64,000 bases of DNA from Lepidostoma basale. Lineage: Eukaryota > Arthropoda > Insecta > Trichoptera > Lepidostomatidae. The notes beneath the pieces were generated by a model that saw only the letters and a list, made by a program, of their open reading frames with translations, searched no databases and had not been told where the DNA came from. A program made the translations under genes and the position numbers. Shown here in pieces: positions 44,445-55,819 of this stretch. Each line of letters begins with the position of its first letter. Positions within the stretch are counted from its first letter, which is position 1. Location: NCBI GenBank assembly GCA_022606425.2, contig JAHDVF020000441.1, positions 1 through 64,000 on the forward strand. The letters run 5' to 3'.

Positions 44445-44940
44445 CTTCTTTTTCTTTTTGTCCTGTCACACCTCCGTGGTGCATAGGGCCTCAAGAAACC
44501 CTCTCCACCCGCCTCTATCGCATGCCTGATGCCTAACAGCATCCCAAGTGAGGCCTGCTGCTTTAACCTCGCCCTGTAGGGCTATTTTCCAGGTGGCTCT
44601 AGGTCTGCCTCGTTTTCTCTTACCCCCCCAAAGGGTACCAGTCTACTGCGCCCTGAGCGATGCAGGCTGGGTTCCGTCTCAGCGTGTGACCGATCCACTG
44701 CCATTTGCGTCTAGCGACTTGTTCTCTAATTGGCTTTTCGCCTTCCATGGACCAGATAACGGCATTTTAACCTGTTTGGGGCCAGTAGATTTTGAATATT
44801 GAGCGAAGGCACCAATTTATGGAGTCTACTATCTATTAACCTGGAGTTTACCAATAACGTCCGCGGTAGATTTGCAAGTCTCGCATCCGTACAGCAGTAC
44901 GCTTTTAACCCTACAGTGCTAATATAATGGCGCCAAAATC
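44445..44940 (-). pseudogene. LINE family G C-terminal fragment
   Basis: Read on the minus strand in two or three frames: LLYGCETW-like start, LQVNR-like, IREQVARRKWQWIGHTLRR, KRGRPRATWK, DAVRHQACDRGGWRGFLE and EALCTTEV, then an AAG-rich tail (44441-44460). Frameshifts and a C run break the frame. This is the uninterrupted counterpart of 21980-22470. Confidence 0.75.
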
Positions 44941-44944
44941 TCAA

Positions 44945-45095
44945 TTAAAGAATTTTGAAAAATATGTTTTTTCGCAAATTGAAGGCACGAAACGAAATTA
45001 GAAAATGAAATAAATCTCATAAATAATCAACCCGAGCAAGTTATTGAGAAGTATTTTTTTAAAGTAACTAGGAAACATTACATATTTAGTACTGG
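44945..45095. other. unassigned AT-rich spacer
   Basis: No feature recognised. Confidence 0.3.
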
Positions 45096-45099
45096 TCAA

Positions 45100-45500
45100 A
45101 CGAACCTTTTATTAAAGTATCAAATATAATAGGAACTACGTGTTTCGCGTTGTTGAAACATTTTCAAATGTCACTATTGAAATACCTGGTAATATAATTA
45201 TGACCCGAATCCATTTTATAATGCTATCAAAAACATTTTAAAAGTTAACCTAATGAATATAATAGTAAACACGATGTTTAAGTAGTTTTACTTGGATTGG
45301 AGAATTGATATAAAATTGTAAAAATAGTGACCAATTCGTTTCCCCTTGGGAGGACATTCTCCAACTGAGTGGTTTTGTTAGTTTGAGAATGCCCTAGCAA
45401 GGCGAAACAAATTTGTCACTATTTATATAATTTATATAAAATTAATCCAAATGAAACCCTGAATAATCATGTTATTATAAATTAATATTGGAGTTTTACC
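45100..45500. repeat. h-type variant element
   Basis: Two opposed hammerhead-like blocks: a decayed one on the minus strand (45130-45175, with GCGAAACACGU) and a good one on the plus strand (45379-45421). Partner fragment at 59215-59280. Confidence 0.6.
45379..45421 (+). ncRNA. hammerhead-like motif with C3U/G8A core
   Basis: Order: UAGU, UUGAGAA, stem II GCC/GGC, GAAAC, AAAUUUG, UC, ACUA. UAGU and ACUA pair as stem I (4 bp), and CAAAUUUG is a longer palindromic stem III than in the other families. Against CUGANGA the core differs at positions 3 (C to U) and 8 (G to A), the two bases that pair with each other in the active fold. Confidence 0.6.
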
Positions 45501-45734
45501 AAACTAATACCTCAACCATCAATAAACCTAATAATTTTATTGAAATATCTTGATAAAAGTTTATTTAAAAAATTGATGAATTTAAAAAAACAGCTCACAT
45601 CCTTTGTTATCCATCTATCCATCTAGAAATATCGAAATAACATAACCACAAATTGAATGCTAATATTATTAAACATTTATTTGAAGCTTCCTCTTTAAAT
45701 AGCATTATAATGCTCATATATGAGAAAAAAATAT

Positions 45735-46112
45735 TAAAATCCTATCATACTCTGTGTATGATAGAGTGTCGAATGAAAATATAATAAGTGAATGCGGTGC
45801 GAATAATGGTGTTATGAACAAAATATTGAAAGGATCATTAAGATATTTTGGACATATGGAAAGAAAAAATGAAGAAATAATGGTAAAAAAAGTATATGTT
45901 AACGATGTAAATGGAACCAGAAATAGCAGAAGAACGATAAAAAAATCAAATATTGAATGTCGGCCATGTGAGAAGTCGGAGAAATCGACGCGCGTGCATG
46001 ACACGATGTATGAATGTTGAGGAAGCGGAGAAATATGTCAGGAAAGAAAAGTGTGGCAGTCTCTTTTTTCTGCCTACCCTTTCGGGGAGACGGCGTGATG
46101 GTTAGTTAGTTA
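45735..46112 (+). pseudogene. RTE-A LINE C-terminal fragment
   Basis: Frame 45754-46020 begins MYDRVSNENIISECGANNGV, goes through RYFGHMERKNEEIMVKKVYV, then shifts; a 20-bp loss in the RPRKTWHDQ region. Ends with gagacggcgtgatggttag tail. Confidence 0.8.
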
Positions 46113-46600
46113 GAAAATTAAAATATTGAGTAATAGTAATCACTACAAAGGGGGTGACCATTGATTACGAATAAATAATATCTTTAGGGAAGTAAATAAT
46201 GTTCTCGTAAGCAACCCTTCAATTAGATATATTCGTATACCTACGCGCTTCAAAGCTCCCTGTTTACCATCATAAACCTTATTATTCTTGATACTCAGAA
46301 GAACACGCGATGTCCCTTTTGGACGTGATTTGCACACACGTATTGTCAACATTTGCAGAGAGAATTATTCCTCTTTCTTGTAAAGTTTGTTTAGGAGTTT
46401 TCCCATACTGTGTGCTGTATGTCCTTTTGTTTGGTCTTTTCGTCTGAATACGTAACACATGTCGAGGGTTTCAATAAGGAAAGATTTTTGACCCAAGTAC
46501 TTTGTTCTCTTCTGGATTTTTTCTTATATAATAAATTCGTGAAAATGCCTAACAAGATTTTGCTTATTAACTATATAATGATGCATAAAATAATTAACAT
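46113..46600. other. unassigned
   Basis: No repeat partner; frames 46143-46352 (minus) and 46410-46607 (plus) lack supporting signals. Confidence 0.3.
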
Positions 46601-46604
46601 TAGA

Positions 46605-46830
46605 TAATTAATACGAATGATAACGTCAGTTTTCTGGAAGTTTTATTATATTTTATGGGAATGACATGTTTCGCCCTTCTAAGGCATTATCAAATGTTTG
46701 ATAATGCCTTAGAAAGGCGAAACGTGTCATTCCCATGAAATATAATAAAACTTCTAGAAAACTGACGTTTTCATTCGCATTAATGATTTAATATGGAGTT
46801 TTACATCATTGTTCAAGAAACTACAAATAA
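46605..46830. repeat. h-type palindrome, best-kept copy
   Basis: The arms 46615-46694 and 46695-46775 are nearly perfect inverted copies meeting at acatgt-like centre words. Both carry hammerhead-like blocks: minus 46658-46696 and plus 46694-46731, each UUGAUAA, GCC/GGC stem II, GAAAC, AUGUC or GUGUC. The family end acatcattgttcaagaaac is at about 46803-46822. Confidence 0.7.
46658..46731. ncRNA. pair of opposed hammerhead-like motifs, h type
   Basis: Both motifs share the UUGAUAA core: positions 3 and 8 are U and A in place of C and G, which would still pair. Stem II has 3-4 bp, and stem III is ACAUGU on the minus strand and ACGUGU on the plus strand. Stem I has only about 2 bp. Confidence 0.5.
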
Positions 46831-46834
46831 TTTA

Positions 46835-47240
46835 CATTAAATTTATTCCTTTTTATTAAAAATCTTAATTAACTACCAACTCACGTAATCTTTTGAGAGG
46901 AAGGATTGCAGAACTTCTATAGTTTATAAAATAACAAAAGACATAAAGAAACAAAATTAGGTATAGGTACCCACTTTTTGTGCAAGTGACCACCAAAATC
47001 TATTAAATTAACCATTAATATACTGAAATATTATATAATGTTAAATTACGTTTTTCCCAACAATAAAGGTATCAAACCTTCTAAACATGTCGCGAAAAAT
47101 AAAGTAAAGATTGGTAAAAGCAGTGTTTTTAATTCACAATGAAATTAGTAATATGGATATTTCCGTTTTACAACCACTATTTTGACCATCTTTGTTGGAA
47201 CCCAATTACAATTTACAATTTGTTTTTACCTATTATATTG
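46835..47240. other. AT-rich with l-type fragment
   Basis: 47050-47120 carries aaaccttctaaacatgtcgcg and aaaaataaagta from the l-type element. Otherwise nothing recognised. Confidence 0.35.
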
Positions 47241-47244
47241 ATTC

Positions 47245-47340
47245 ACATGACCAATGATAGTGTGACAATCGCACTGACATCGTCGGGATCTAGATTGGCA
47301 AGCTTAGCTCTTACCACTCAGTCACGAAGGTCGTCAAATG
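47245..47340 (-). repeat. SINE-1 head fragment
   Basis: Reverse complement of the head: ctcttaccactcagtcacga (A box) and a damaged B box, with gtgtgacaatcgcactg. Confidence 0.7.
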
Positions 47341-47445
47341 ATTTTGTAAATCACAGAACGTTTAAGGTAATATTAAAAAATATCTTAGGAAATTGAAAAT
47401 AACGTTGTTTAATCCACTAATTATTTAAAAAAAATATTAAAAAAC

Positions 47446-47486
47446 ACGACATGTTTCGGAGGATACATCCATTTTCAGGTGTAAAA
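47446..47486 (-). ncRNA. hammerhead motif, c type, core damaged
   Basis: Minus strand: ACAC, CUGAAAA, GGA-type stem II, GAAAC, AUGUC, GUGU. G8 is A without the matching change at position 3. Stem I ACAC/GUGU is intact. Confidence 0.55.
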
Positions 47487-47982
47487 ATATAATGAAAATT
47501 TAACAAAGAAAGAATAATATAAAAACGCTTTTTTATATTTTTTATATTATCATAATTTATTATTATTTATTCGTTCTTTCTGTTAAAAAAATAATTATTA
47601 GTACTTATAAGAAAGAGCTGCGCTCTAATCCTCAAGTCGGCGAATTTGGGCGAAAACATAATTAATAATCAGATTCCTCTTTTTACTCCTTTCTCCTTAA
47701 ATACTTTGTCTAAATTTAATATCATAATCTCCCATTTCCAATCAAATGCAAATTAATCATTTATTAATTTCTATATAAATTATGTCTTTTTAAATGTATG
47801 TTTTTTATTATTTTTTATATTATCATTATTTTTTTTTATTATTTATTAGTTTTTACTGTGAATTTTTTTTTATTAGTACTTATAACAAAGAGCCCCGGAT
47901 AATTTTAAAATTTGAATTATTGTATTGAATTTTAAATGCGTTTTTATATTAGTCTTTTTTGTTTAGTTTTTATTATGTTTTT

Positions 47983-48020
47983 ACACCTGAAGATAGAGGT
48001 ATCCTCCGAAACATGACGTG
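47983..48020 (+). ncRNA. hammerhead motif, c type, cleavage site mutated
   Basis: Plus strand: ACAC, CUGAAGA (intact), stem II GAGG/CCUC, GAAAC, AUGAC, GUGU. The core and stem I are good, but the U before the cleavage base is A (GAC for GUC), which should prevent cleavage. Confidence 0.6.
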
Positions 48021-48140
48021 TTTTTTTTAATTTTTTTTAATAATTAGTGGATTTAACAAAGTTATTTTTAATTTATTAAGTATATTACTGTGGAATTCTA
48101 CAGTGTTAATGCCTTAGCGTTCAATAAATTTAAAAATATT

Positions 48141-48660
48141 AATATTAAAAAAGGTTTTCGGTGCCCTCACAACCGAAACAAAAGTCATAACTTTATTTCG
48201 GAATGTACTTGGTCACGTCACGTTGGTCAAGAATGAGATTGATAGGAATTTCAACATTTCTTCGAGACCATCCTGCCCCGTGTTATGCATTTATGCATCG
48301 CTGCCCATTCCCTTCCTTATCTCCTGTAGAACTTCGTATATACGTATGAAATATGAAGATCCTACCTGTTTTGAATTCTAAGCGAATTTTTCAGATTTCT
48401 CCAATGGAGGAATGCGATGAGAAATGCGAGATTTGCAGATGGTATGCATTATAAGGGAGTTATCCCCCTTATTCCACAGAGGAGATACCTACCTACATAT
48501 AACTTAAATCCATTTATTTATACGGTACAAATATTTCATTTCGAGTTTATACATATATATCTAACTTATGGACACATGTATTTATTTATTTTACTCCTGT
48601 TATCTAGCTTCTATTTGAACGTTATTAATACTCGTAAACGCTATGTCTTATAAAAATTAA
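48141..48660. other. unassigned
   Basis: Mixed composition to about 48480, then AT-rich; frame 48417-48653 has no supporting signal. Confidence 0.3.
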
Positions 48661-48662
48661 CA

Positions 48663-48870
48663 AATAAAACATAGTCCATTGTTTTGGCCGAAACACTATG
48701 ATACTTCAACTTTATGACTGCTACATTTAAAAACACTGTTATAATATCACAATTTCTTTTTATTCACTGAGAGTGTCGGGACAGCTGTTTCGCCAACCGA
48801 TGTTGGCATCATCTGGTGTATCAATAAACTAAAGTAGTAAATGAAAAGACTTACTATTTATAGGGCAAAA
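48663..48870 (-). repeat. j-type element, one arm
   Basis: Begins with ccattgttttggccgaaac and runs to gggacagctgtttcgcc. The minus-strand motif has stem II GCCAAC/GUUGGC and GAAAC, but its core is CAGAUGA in place of CUGAUGA. The opposite arm is missing. Confidence 0.6.
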
Positions 48871-48874
48871 AACT

Positions 48875-49380
48875 CATTAGTGTGGTTAGTCATAGTAAAA
48901 ATTTTGTATGCGAAATAAGTTGACAAGTTCACAAACAAAGAACTACTTTTTAACTTTATTTTAGCTGAAATAAAACATAATTTAATTTAAGAAATATCGT
49001 ATAAACCACTCACTCTGTGATTGATAGGAATGAAAACGTAGGTGCTCTAGAAGTTTTATTATATTTCATGTTAATGGCTTGTTTCGCCTGTCTATGGCAT
49101 TATCAAATGTCGCTTTTATGTTCGTTGAATGCGCTTTGTGGTTAGATATTTTAAACTTATTGACATAAAATAATAAAACACTTTGTATTTGACAAATATA
49201 TGGTTTTGACGAGTATAATAGATGCCAACAATTTTCATCAAGATGAGCTTTGGTCCAAGAAAAACTAGTTGGCATCAATTATTATAACCAAACCCTAGTT
49301 AAATACAAAGTGTTTTATTATTTTTTTTATCGATAAGTTTAATATAAAAACACTTTCATATTTTGTTTTTACACCACTTT
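48875..49380. repeat. h-type arm and m-type foldback
   Basis: 49020-49115 is an h-type arm (minus: UUGAUAA, GCC/GGC, GAAAC). From 49145 to 49345, aaaacactttgtattt and its complement form a second foldback whose inner word actagttggcatcaatta recurs at 59100-59125. Confidence 0.5.
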
Positions 49381-49394
49381 ATTTAATGTAAGAA

Positions 49395-49435
49395 CCTACC
49401 AGTTTTGCTCCCCCCGGAGCTTCGTCAAGGTTACA
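49395..49435 (-). ncRNA. hammerhead-like motif, n type
   Basis: Minus strand: AACC, UUGACGA, stem II AGCUCC/GGAGC with a G-rich loop, AAAAC, UGG, UA, GGUU. AACC/GGUU gives a 4-bp stem I, ACUGGU a short stem III, and GUA is a permitted cleavage triplet. Two core changes (C3 to U, G12 to A) make activity doubtful. The family is seen once here. Confidence 0.45.
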
Positions 49436-49439
49436 GAAA

Positions 49440-51130
49440 TATTCTAATTATAAGTAAAATAAATGTGTTCAAGTTTGAGAGAGAAATCGAAATAAATTTT
49501 ATGAAATTCCATTTCAGTTGATATTTTTGATAGTCATTTTTATAATTTTTTTAATGAGTATGTATCGTTTTTCTGTACATATAATATCGTGGTGAATGTA
49601 CAGTAGTGTGTTTTATATGTTAGAGTGAGTTGATGGATAATGAAAGAACATTTAACTTTTGATTTAAATGCGATATAATTTCTAACATATTAATAGAAAT
49701 AACGGTAAATGAACATTTGATAATAATAACATGTTTACAACATATTTTTATTACAAATGTAATGTTTTCATGTTTTTTTGCAATAGTCATATAAAATGTT
49801 AAACAAAAGTTCATTCAAATTGAATCCACAACAAAAAGTAATGACGTAATACTTATATTGCATGCTGTTCATAATGTTTGATATTGTTAATACAACCATC
49901 ACATGCAATCAATTATGTACATTATTACGTATAATGAATCTAAAATATATGTGTCCTTAGTGTAGACCCTTTATTGCAATTTGTTAACATCAAATAACAA
50001 CAAAACAAATGATGACGTAATTCTAGAGAAAAATTATCCGCTGCAGTGCCATTACATCAAACAATCCGAAAACCGATTTCCAAACCGCAAAGCGTAACGC
50101 ACCACGATACGAGTCCCCCTAAAGGAATGATATGATATGTATACAAATACATCGGAATCCATTTGCTAACAAATGATGGCACTCTATTCCGTGGAAACAC
50201 ATTCGTAGTAATATTATGTTGATGACGTAATAAAGTTAGGAATATAAATTTGGTCCAGGAAAAAACAAGCTGACCAGCGGCGCTGTTCGTTCTTGATTTT
50301 TATTCCATTGGTCAGTCGTAAAAAAGTCGAGAGCATTATTACCCGAGAGTGGGAGGGAAAAGATTGGTGTGATTTATTTGTCAATAAATATTTTACCCCC
50401 GATTGAAAAATTGGCTTTATTTGCGTTAAAATTGGATGCTGGGGAACGTGACTTTATTAACTTGGCTCCAGACGCGAATATGAGAAACGGATTTGATGTA
50501 TTTCTATCGTAATATTCCGTTGTTCGCCTCGTTTATTTGGTCTCGTTTTGATTTATTTGGTATTTTAAAATGTTACCTATCAAAAATTATACTGCCATGT
50601 TTACAAAGTATCCAATCTTAAGGGCACTGCTGTCCTGTCAGTTCATTAACGTCTCAATTATAAAGTTAATTTTGTCTTGTACCTACTTGTATTTATTTAG
50701 GTACTTACCCCACAGCAACGTGGAAATTCTTGTTGCTAGAGCCAGTACTTTACAAAGTTTATCCGGATATAGAATTCTGCATAGAAGGAAAACCACTTTA
50801 TTATACGGGGAACATTCTAGACAAAGAGCTTTAGATAAGGAGTTGAATGACCGCATCGGAAAACAATATTCAGACTTTACACAGGGAAAACAAATTAAAG
50901 GTTAAAATGAACGAAGACGTATACAACATCAACACAAGGGCTAATTCCCACTTCACTTCAGCACTCATTAATAATTTAAATAACCAAATAATTAAACATC
51001 GAGTAGTTTCTGCCCACTGCCATACTGTATTACACATATTTTCAAATACTTGTGACAAGTATATTATTTTAATGCTGCATTCGATTTCGGACATTCTGCT
51101 GACTCTTAATAATACAATTTAGATCTGCCA
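49440..51130. other. unassigned, with a GC-richer part
   Basis: 49440-50030 is AT-rich. 50030-50560 is richer in GC and has no partner in the window. The frame at 50570-50905 (111 codons) has a Basic/Leu-rich second half but no known domain; I do not call it a gene. Confidence 0.3.
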
Positions 51131-51134
51131 AGTT

Positions 51135-51575
51135 TTCATCTATTCTTCTTCTTTCGGTGCCGTGTTAGGTCCCCCCAACGTTGGCGATCACTGCAGAAAA
51201 GGCATCTCTATCCTGCGCCACTTGGAACAGGTTCTGAACTCTTGTTATTCCTGTCCACTCTTTGATGTTCCGCAGTTAGGACAGCTGCCTTCTACCAATT
51301 CGCCGACGTCCCTTCACTTTACCCATTAATATCACTCGAAGGAGGTGGTATTTTTCTCCCCTTAGCACATGACCCAAATAGAGACCTTTCTAATTTTCAC
51401 ACTCGACAACAGCTCTCTATTGGCTCTGGCTCTCTGCAGTACGTCTGCATTACTGACCCTATCGGTCCATGGTTTACGGAGCATTCTGCGGTATATCCAC
51501 ATCTCGAACGCTTCCAACCGGTTCATTACATTCACTTTCAGAGTCCAGGTTTAGCAGCCATATAGTAGAACAGAC
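51135..51575 (-). pseudogene. LINE family D 3' fragment, minus copy
   Basis: Minus-strand frames hold a MWIYRRMLRKPWTDRVSNAD-like segment, LYLGHVLRGE-like, KVKGRRRIGRRQLS and INVGGT-like ends with an AAG tail. Longer than the copy at 40495-40785. Confidence 0.7.
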
Positions 51576-51639
51576 CATATATAACATTAAATCATTCTTT
51601 GTCGGAGTTTCAAGTTAAGATTATTAAATTTAATTTATT

Positions 51640-52055
51640 ATTCATGGTATATTCTACTATATGGCTGTGAAACTTGAGAGTAAATTGGAATAAAACGGTT
51701 AAAGGCGTTTGAAATTTGGATATTCTGTATAATGCTCCATATACCGTGAATCGATAGGGTCAATAATACAGACCAGAGAGCCGGACCCAGTAGAGAGTTG
51801 TTGTCGACTGTGAGTGTTGGAAAGGTCTCATATTTGTTTCATGTACTAAGAGGAGAAAGATATCACCCCATTCGACTGATAATCATGGGCAAAATAGAAG
51901 GACGTCGGGGAGATGGGATAAGGCAGTAGTCCTGGCTGCGGAATTAACAGATTTGAGAACCTATTCCTAGGGGCGTAGGACAGATATGCTTTCGCTGCAG
52001 TGATCACCAACGTTGAGGGAAACTGATACGCCACAAGAAGAATGAGAAGTTTTAA
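51640..52055 (+). pseudogene. LINE family D 3' fragment, plus copy
   Basis: The opposite-strand relative of 51135-51575, starting with tactatatggctgtgaaact and ending ccacaagaagaatgagaag. The two copies face away from a 70-bp spacer and begin at the same point of the LINE. Confidence 0.7.
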
Positions 52056-52064
52056 TCATTTTTG

Positions 52065-52155
52065 AATGTAATGAAAACATTTGTTTCTATAAGTTTAATT
52101 ATTTTGTATGATAATGACATGTTTCGTCTTGCTTAAGCATTATTCAATTATAACA
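52065..52155 (-). repeat. h-type arm
   Basis: Minus: UUGAAUAAUGC, loop, GACGAAACAUGUCAU; the core is enlarged by a base. Flanked by atgaaaacatttgtttctat. Confidence 0.5.
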
Positions 52156-52194
52156 TTAATTATTAAATAAATTCATTACTCTTATTTACTTAAG

Positions 52195-52690
52195 CCACTG
52201 TTCATAGGCCTCCCGATGTCGTCCATTGGATAAAGGCCCCCCCCCAACTTCTACACATACCTATCTCTTCTGTCCCCCCCACATATCTCTTCTTCCCCCC
52301 AAACTTCTCCACACATCTCTTCTGTCTTTTGCATCCAGTCACCTGTAATTTTTCTAATGTCATCAGAGCATCGTGTGGGGGGTCTCTCTATCTGATTTTT
52401 CTATCTTCACGAGGTCTCTACTCCATTATCCTTTTGATCCATCTTTGGTTTATCGGTCTGGTAACATATCCTGTAAATGATCATTTGAGCAGCCATCCTT
52501 TCAGCGACATCCGTTATTCCCGACCTTCTACGTATTTCAGTATTTCTAATTCCGTCTGAGAGTCTTACATGTTGCATGGTTCTCTCATGTTTCCTTTATG
52601 CTACACGGAGTCTCCTTATTTTCGACATGGTGAGGGTTAGCGTTTCTGCTCCATATGTCGGTACTGGAAGTACCTATTATACGTCCCATA
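52195..52690 (-). pseudogene. RTE-like LINE 3' end, WMQ family
   Basis: Minus strand: a HVRLSDGIRNTEI-like start, TSRRSGITDVAERMAAQMI, TKDGSKGLW-like and RWSDDIRK-like ends, then aggcctttatccaatggac. The C run at 52242-52252 and repeats of catatctcttct show local decay. Confidence 0.6.
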
Positions 52691-52694
52691 GTTT

Positions 52695-53285
52695 GAGGAA
52701 TGTTGCCATCGAAGAACTTGTTCAATTCTTACATAAATGATTTAAAAATGAAACAAATTTGCCCTAATTACCAAGTATTGAATCCACATTTTGTTGGTTC
52801 GTATATTCCATTGTGTTATTCTATGCAAACAAATTTCAATATATTGATTTTTTAATAAAAACAAATTTATTTTATTTAAAAATCACGTATACATGTTTGT
52901 ACTCTGTATTTCATTAAATTTAATACAATTACTCGTACTTTGCATTTGACAATAATGGATTAATAAAACAAAGCAGTTATGTTCTTTCAAATTAGCCTCG
53001 TGTGATTAGAATGATGAAGCCTTTAGCTATCCCTTAGCTTATATAATTCAGTGGACGAAAAAGCAATAACCGCATAAAAACACAAACAGGGATTGCACTA
53101 ACTCCGGCCAACTAATTACGTCATAAAACTTAACGTTTATACGAGACACGAACGGCTTAACTTTTGTGCCCCGAGTGGGTTAAAATTAGTATGTGGTTTC
53201 AGGTGTAAAATACTTAAAAAAACTGTCAGAATTTTTTTTTTATGTATTTATTTTAGAGAGACGGGAGAATAGAGGGTCCCTACTA
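52695..53285. other. unassigned
   Basis: AT-rich to 53000; 53060-53200 is GC-richer, without frame or partner repeat. Confidence 0.3.
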
Positions 53286-53287
53286 TG

Positions 53288-53288
<1 letters not shown>

Positions 53289-53322
<34 letters not shown>
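53289..53322. repeat. (CT)n microsatellite
   Basis: About 16 CT units with one interruption near the start. Confidence 0.95.
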
Positions 53323-53325
<3 letters not shown>

Positions 53326-53369
53326 AAAATATTTGTGATTATTTCAGTTTAAGTTTAATTTGAATTGTA

Positions 53370-53620
53370 CATGTTTGACATATGACATCTGTCAAAACTG
53401 ATCATATTTGTAAACAATTTTATAATTTTTTAAATATGAATCTTTATAATATCACTGAGGAAAGACCGGTTGTCCGAAACGATTTTTTTAAAGTAAATGC
53501 TGTGTATACAAAGTATATAAAAAATAAAAAGACAAATAAAACATCTACAACACAAAGTATGGTGAACATAGAAAAAAGATTTTGGCCGGTAGCATTGACC
53601 TTCATTTTTAATTTTTCATA
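53370..53620 (+). repeat. e-type hammerhead element, third copy
   Basis: Shares gacatctgtcaaaactgatc and acaaataaaacatctac with 27190-27720. The plus motif (53450-53490) keeps AUCA, CUGAGGA, GAC/GUC stem II and GAAAC, but the AUGUC cleavage side is lost by a deletion. Confidence 0.6.
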
Positions 53621-53861
53621 TTATATAAAAACTCTATTTACTTATTAACTAAGTTTTTTTTTACATCAAAATACATTATGTTAAAATTTTATATAAAATA
53701 TTACAAAAAAACATTATACATACAATATTTTTCATGTTTATATGCAAACATTACATTACTCTTTCTGCTACTAATTGTACCGTGTCACCATTACTGTAGT
53801 GATTTCTCGTTGCCTTCTCCAGATTACTATCTCTATGTTCATTTTATTATACAAGAACAAC

Positions 53862-54560
53862 AACAACAAACCATTACACAGTGTCTCCGTAGGGGTAGGC
53901 AGAGAAAATGGACCACCACAATACTCTATCCTAACATACCTCTCTAGCTTCCTCTACAATCATACAGCGAGTCATACACGCACGTCGATTCTTCCGGCTA
54001 CTGACATGATCAACGTTTAAAATTTGATGAATTTGGTCATGACATGTTTTCATCGGTCTGCCTCGACTCCGTACTCCATTTACATCGTTAACGTATACTT
54101 TTTAACCATTCTTTCTTCACCCATGTGTTCCATACATAGGTCCGAACCAACGCAGCGATCCTTACAAAATTTTGTTCAAATTATCTTATTTCGTTCTACA
54201 TTCCTTATATCAGTATTTGAGATTTTGTCGTACATCGTTCTACCACACATACGTCTTAGGGACCTCATTTCTACCTCATGTATTCTGCTCTCATCCTTCT
54301 TCTGCCAGTTGCATGCTTCGCTTCCATACATAAGGGTTGGGACCAGAACTCCATTGTGAACGGCCATTTTCGCTTTCATTGATGTTTTCCAAATTCTTGT
54401 TTGTTACTCGCACCGACCCTTCTTTCAACATTAGAGTCCGTTTGGCCACCCGCTGTGAACATGCTACCTAAATACACAAATTCCCTCACCAAGTTCTATT
54501 CGTTCACACTTATATCACAAACTCTCATTTGCTCTTCCCTATCAAAAACTAACACCTTTG
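53862..54560 (-). pseudogene. RTE-B LINE C-terminal fragment
   Basis: Minus strand from a SLSKAK/MKAKMAVHNGVLVPTLMYG start through SEACNWQKKDESR, MRSLRRMCGRTMYDKISNTD to GVRSRGRPMKTCHDQIHQIL, ending in (TTG)n (plus-strand acaacaacaacaaacc). Several frame breaks. Same tail type as 17235-17675. Confidence 0.8.
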
Positions 54561-54564
54561 ACTT

Positions 54565-55815
54565 TCCGACTGTCATCATTAAAACGTTTTACTTGCATAC
54601 CTCATACATCACATGTTATTATAATTTTAATAAAAAAAAATTCTGTGATCAACACATCAACAAAGATTTCTTTTTTAGTTCATATTGTGTTGCCATAAAA
54701 TTAAAAATAGTGTCCTTATTTCTATAATTTATTATCTCGCCATAAAAAAAATATTAAGTTAAATTGCGCTAATAAACAAAATATTTCATAATATGTTTTT
54801 TACGACATTTTGCGATTTTTCGCATCGTTGGTAATATACCAAATGAATTTGGAGATTAATATCAAAACACAAATGCCTTTTTCCTCGGAAATGGCGCTCA
54901 TAACCAAAGATTGATATCCAGAAGTGAGTGGAACAATCACCATATACGGTGTCATCACCCTTATAGCCCCATTACTTACAGTTTATTCTGGCCTGCGCTT
55001 AGTTTCACGAGGAGGAATCCTATTATGTTTCAGTACCGAAGAACTATATGAGCTTCATACGCCGAGGAGTACGCTTTGCTTGATAAAGACAAGTGAAAAC
55101 GGTTCATATAAATTTTCATTTGTTTTTAATAACCGTAGTACGCACAAATGCTTCATAAAATAATTCTTCTTTAGCCAATGTTTTGTTTAACCTTTATCAC
55201 GTGATTTTGTGATGGCGATGAACAAATAATTCCTGTGTATCCAGGAAATACTCTATCATCATATATACGAACTTTTATTTCAATATATGTTTATTGAAAT
55301 TTTAAGAATTATGAACATTGTATTAGATAACATGTAAAACAGTGATTTGATTAATAAAATTAGTTTAAAGGCATTTCCACTATACCTAAACTACAATACG
55401 ATAATAAAATATCAAACTGTAATTTCAAACTTACTCGTAGTTCAAAATTACAATTATAAACATATTTATTTGCAGATTTTTTCATCTAGAAAAATATTTA
55501 CGATAAAATAATATAGTACATGTATACTATTATATTTTAACACCATTTTTTAAATATCTAACTTCAAATTATTAAGACAACATCAGTGGTGAAATCTGTT
55601 TTAAATATTTTAAATTAGAAAATACAGAAAAAGTGTTTTTTCTTCTAAGAATTTCTACCAAATAAATTAAACCAACAGATGAAAATCTGTAATTTGATAT
55701 ATTTTTTAGAAATTTAATTTGACTATAAAAAACAATAATTTACATTTTATTACGTTTTTTCTCTTATCTTTGGAATGTATTTGGATATCTTATCTTTGGA
55801 GTAAGTTGCACCTGG
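54565..55815. other. unassigned AT-rich stretch
   Basis: 54840-55110 is GC-richer with one 79-codon frame and no recognised domain. The remainder is AT-rich desert. Confidence 0.3.
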
Positions 55816-55819
55816 ATAC

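Larger units (their letters stand above)
47380..48140. repeat. c-type foldback element, complete
   Basis: The left arm (47380-47530) and right arm (47960-48140) are inverted, from tccactaattatt and its complement through the hammerhead blocks to the gtgttaatgccttagcg end. The middle is AT-rich. Gives the family layout: two opposed ribozyme-like blocks about 500 bp apart. Confidence 0.7.

Noticed and set aside
50570..50905. 111-codon plus-strand frame
   Set aside because: First half is low-complexity hydrophobic, second half lacks any recognisable domain, and no promoter or splice evidence supports it.
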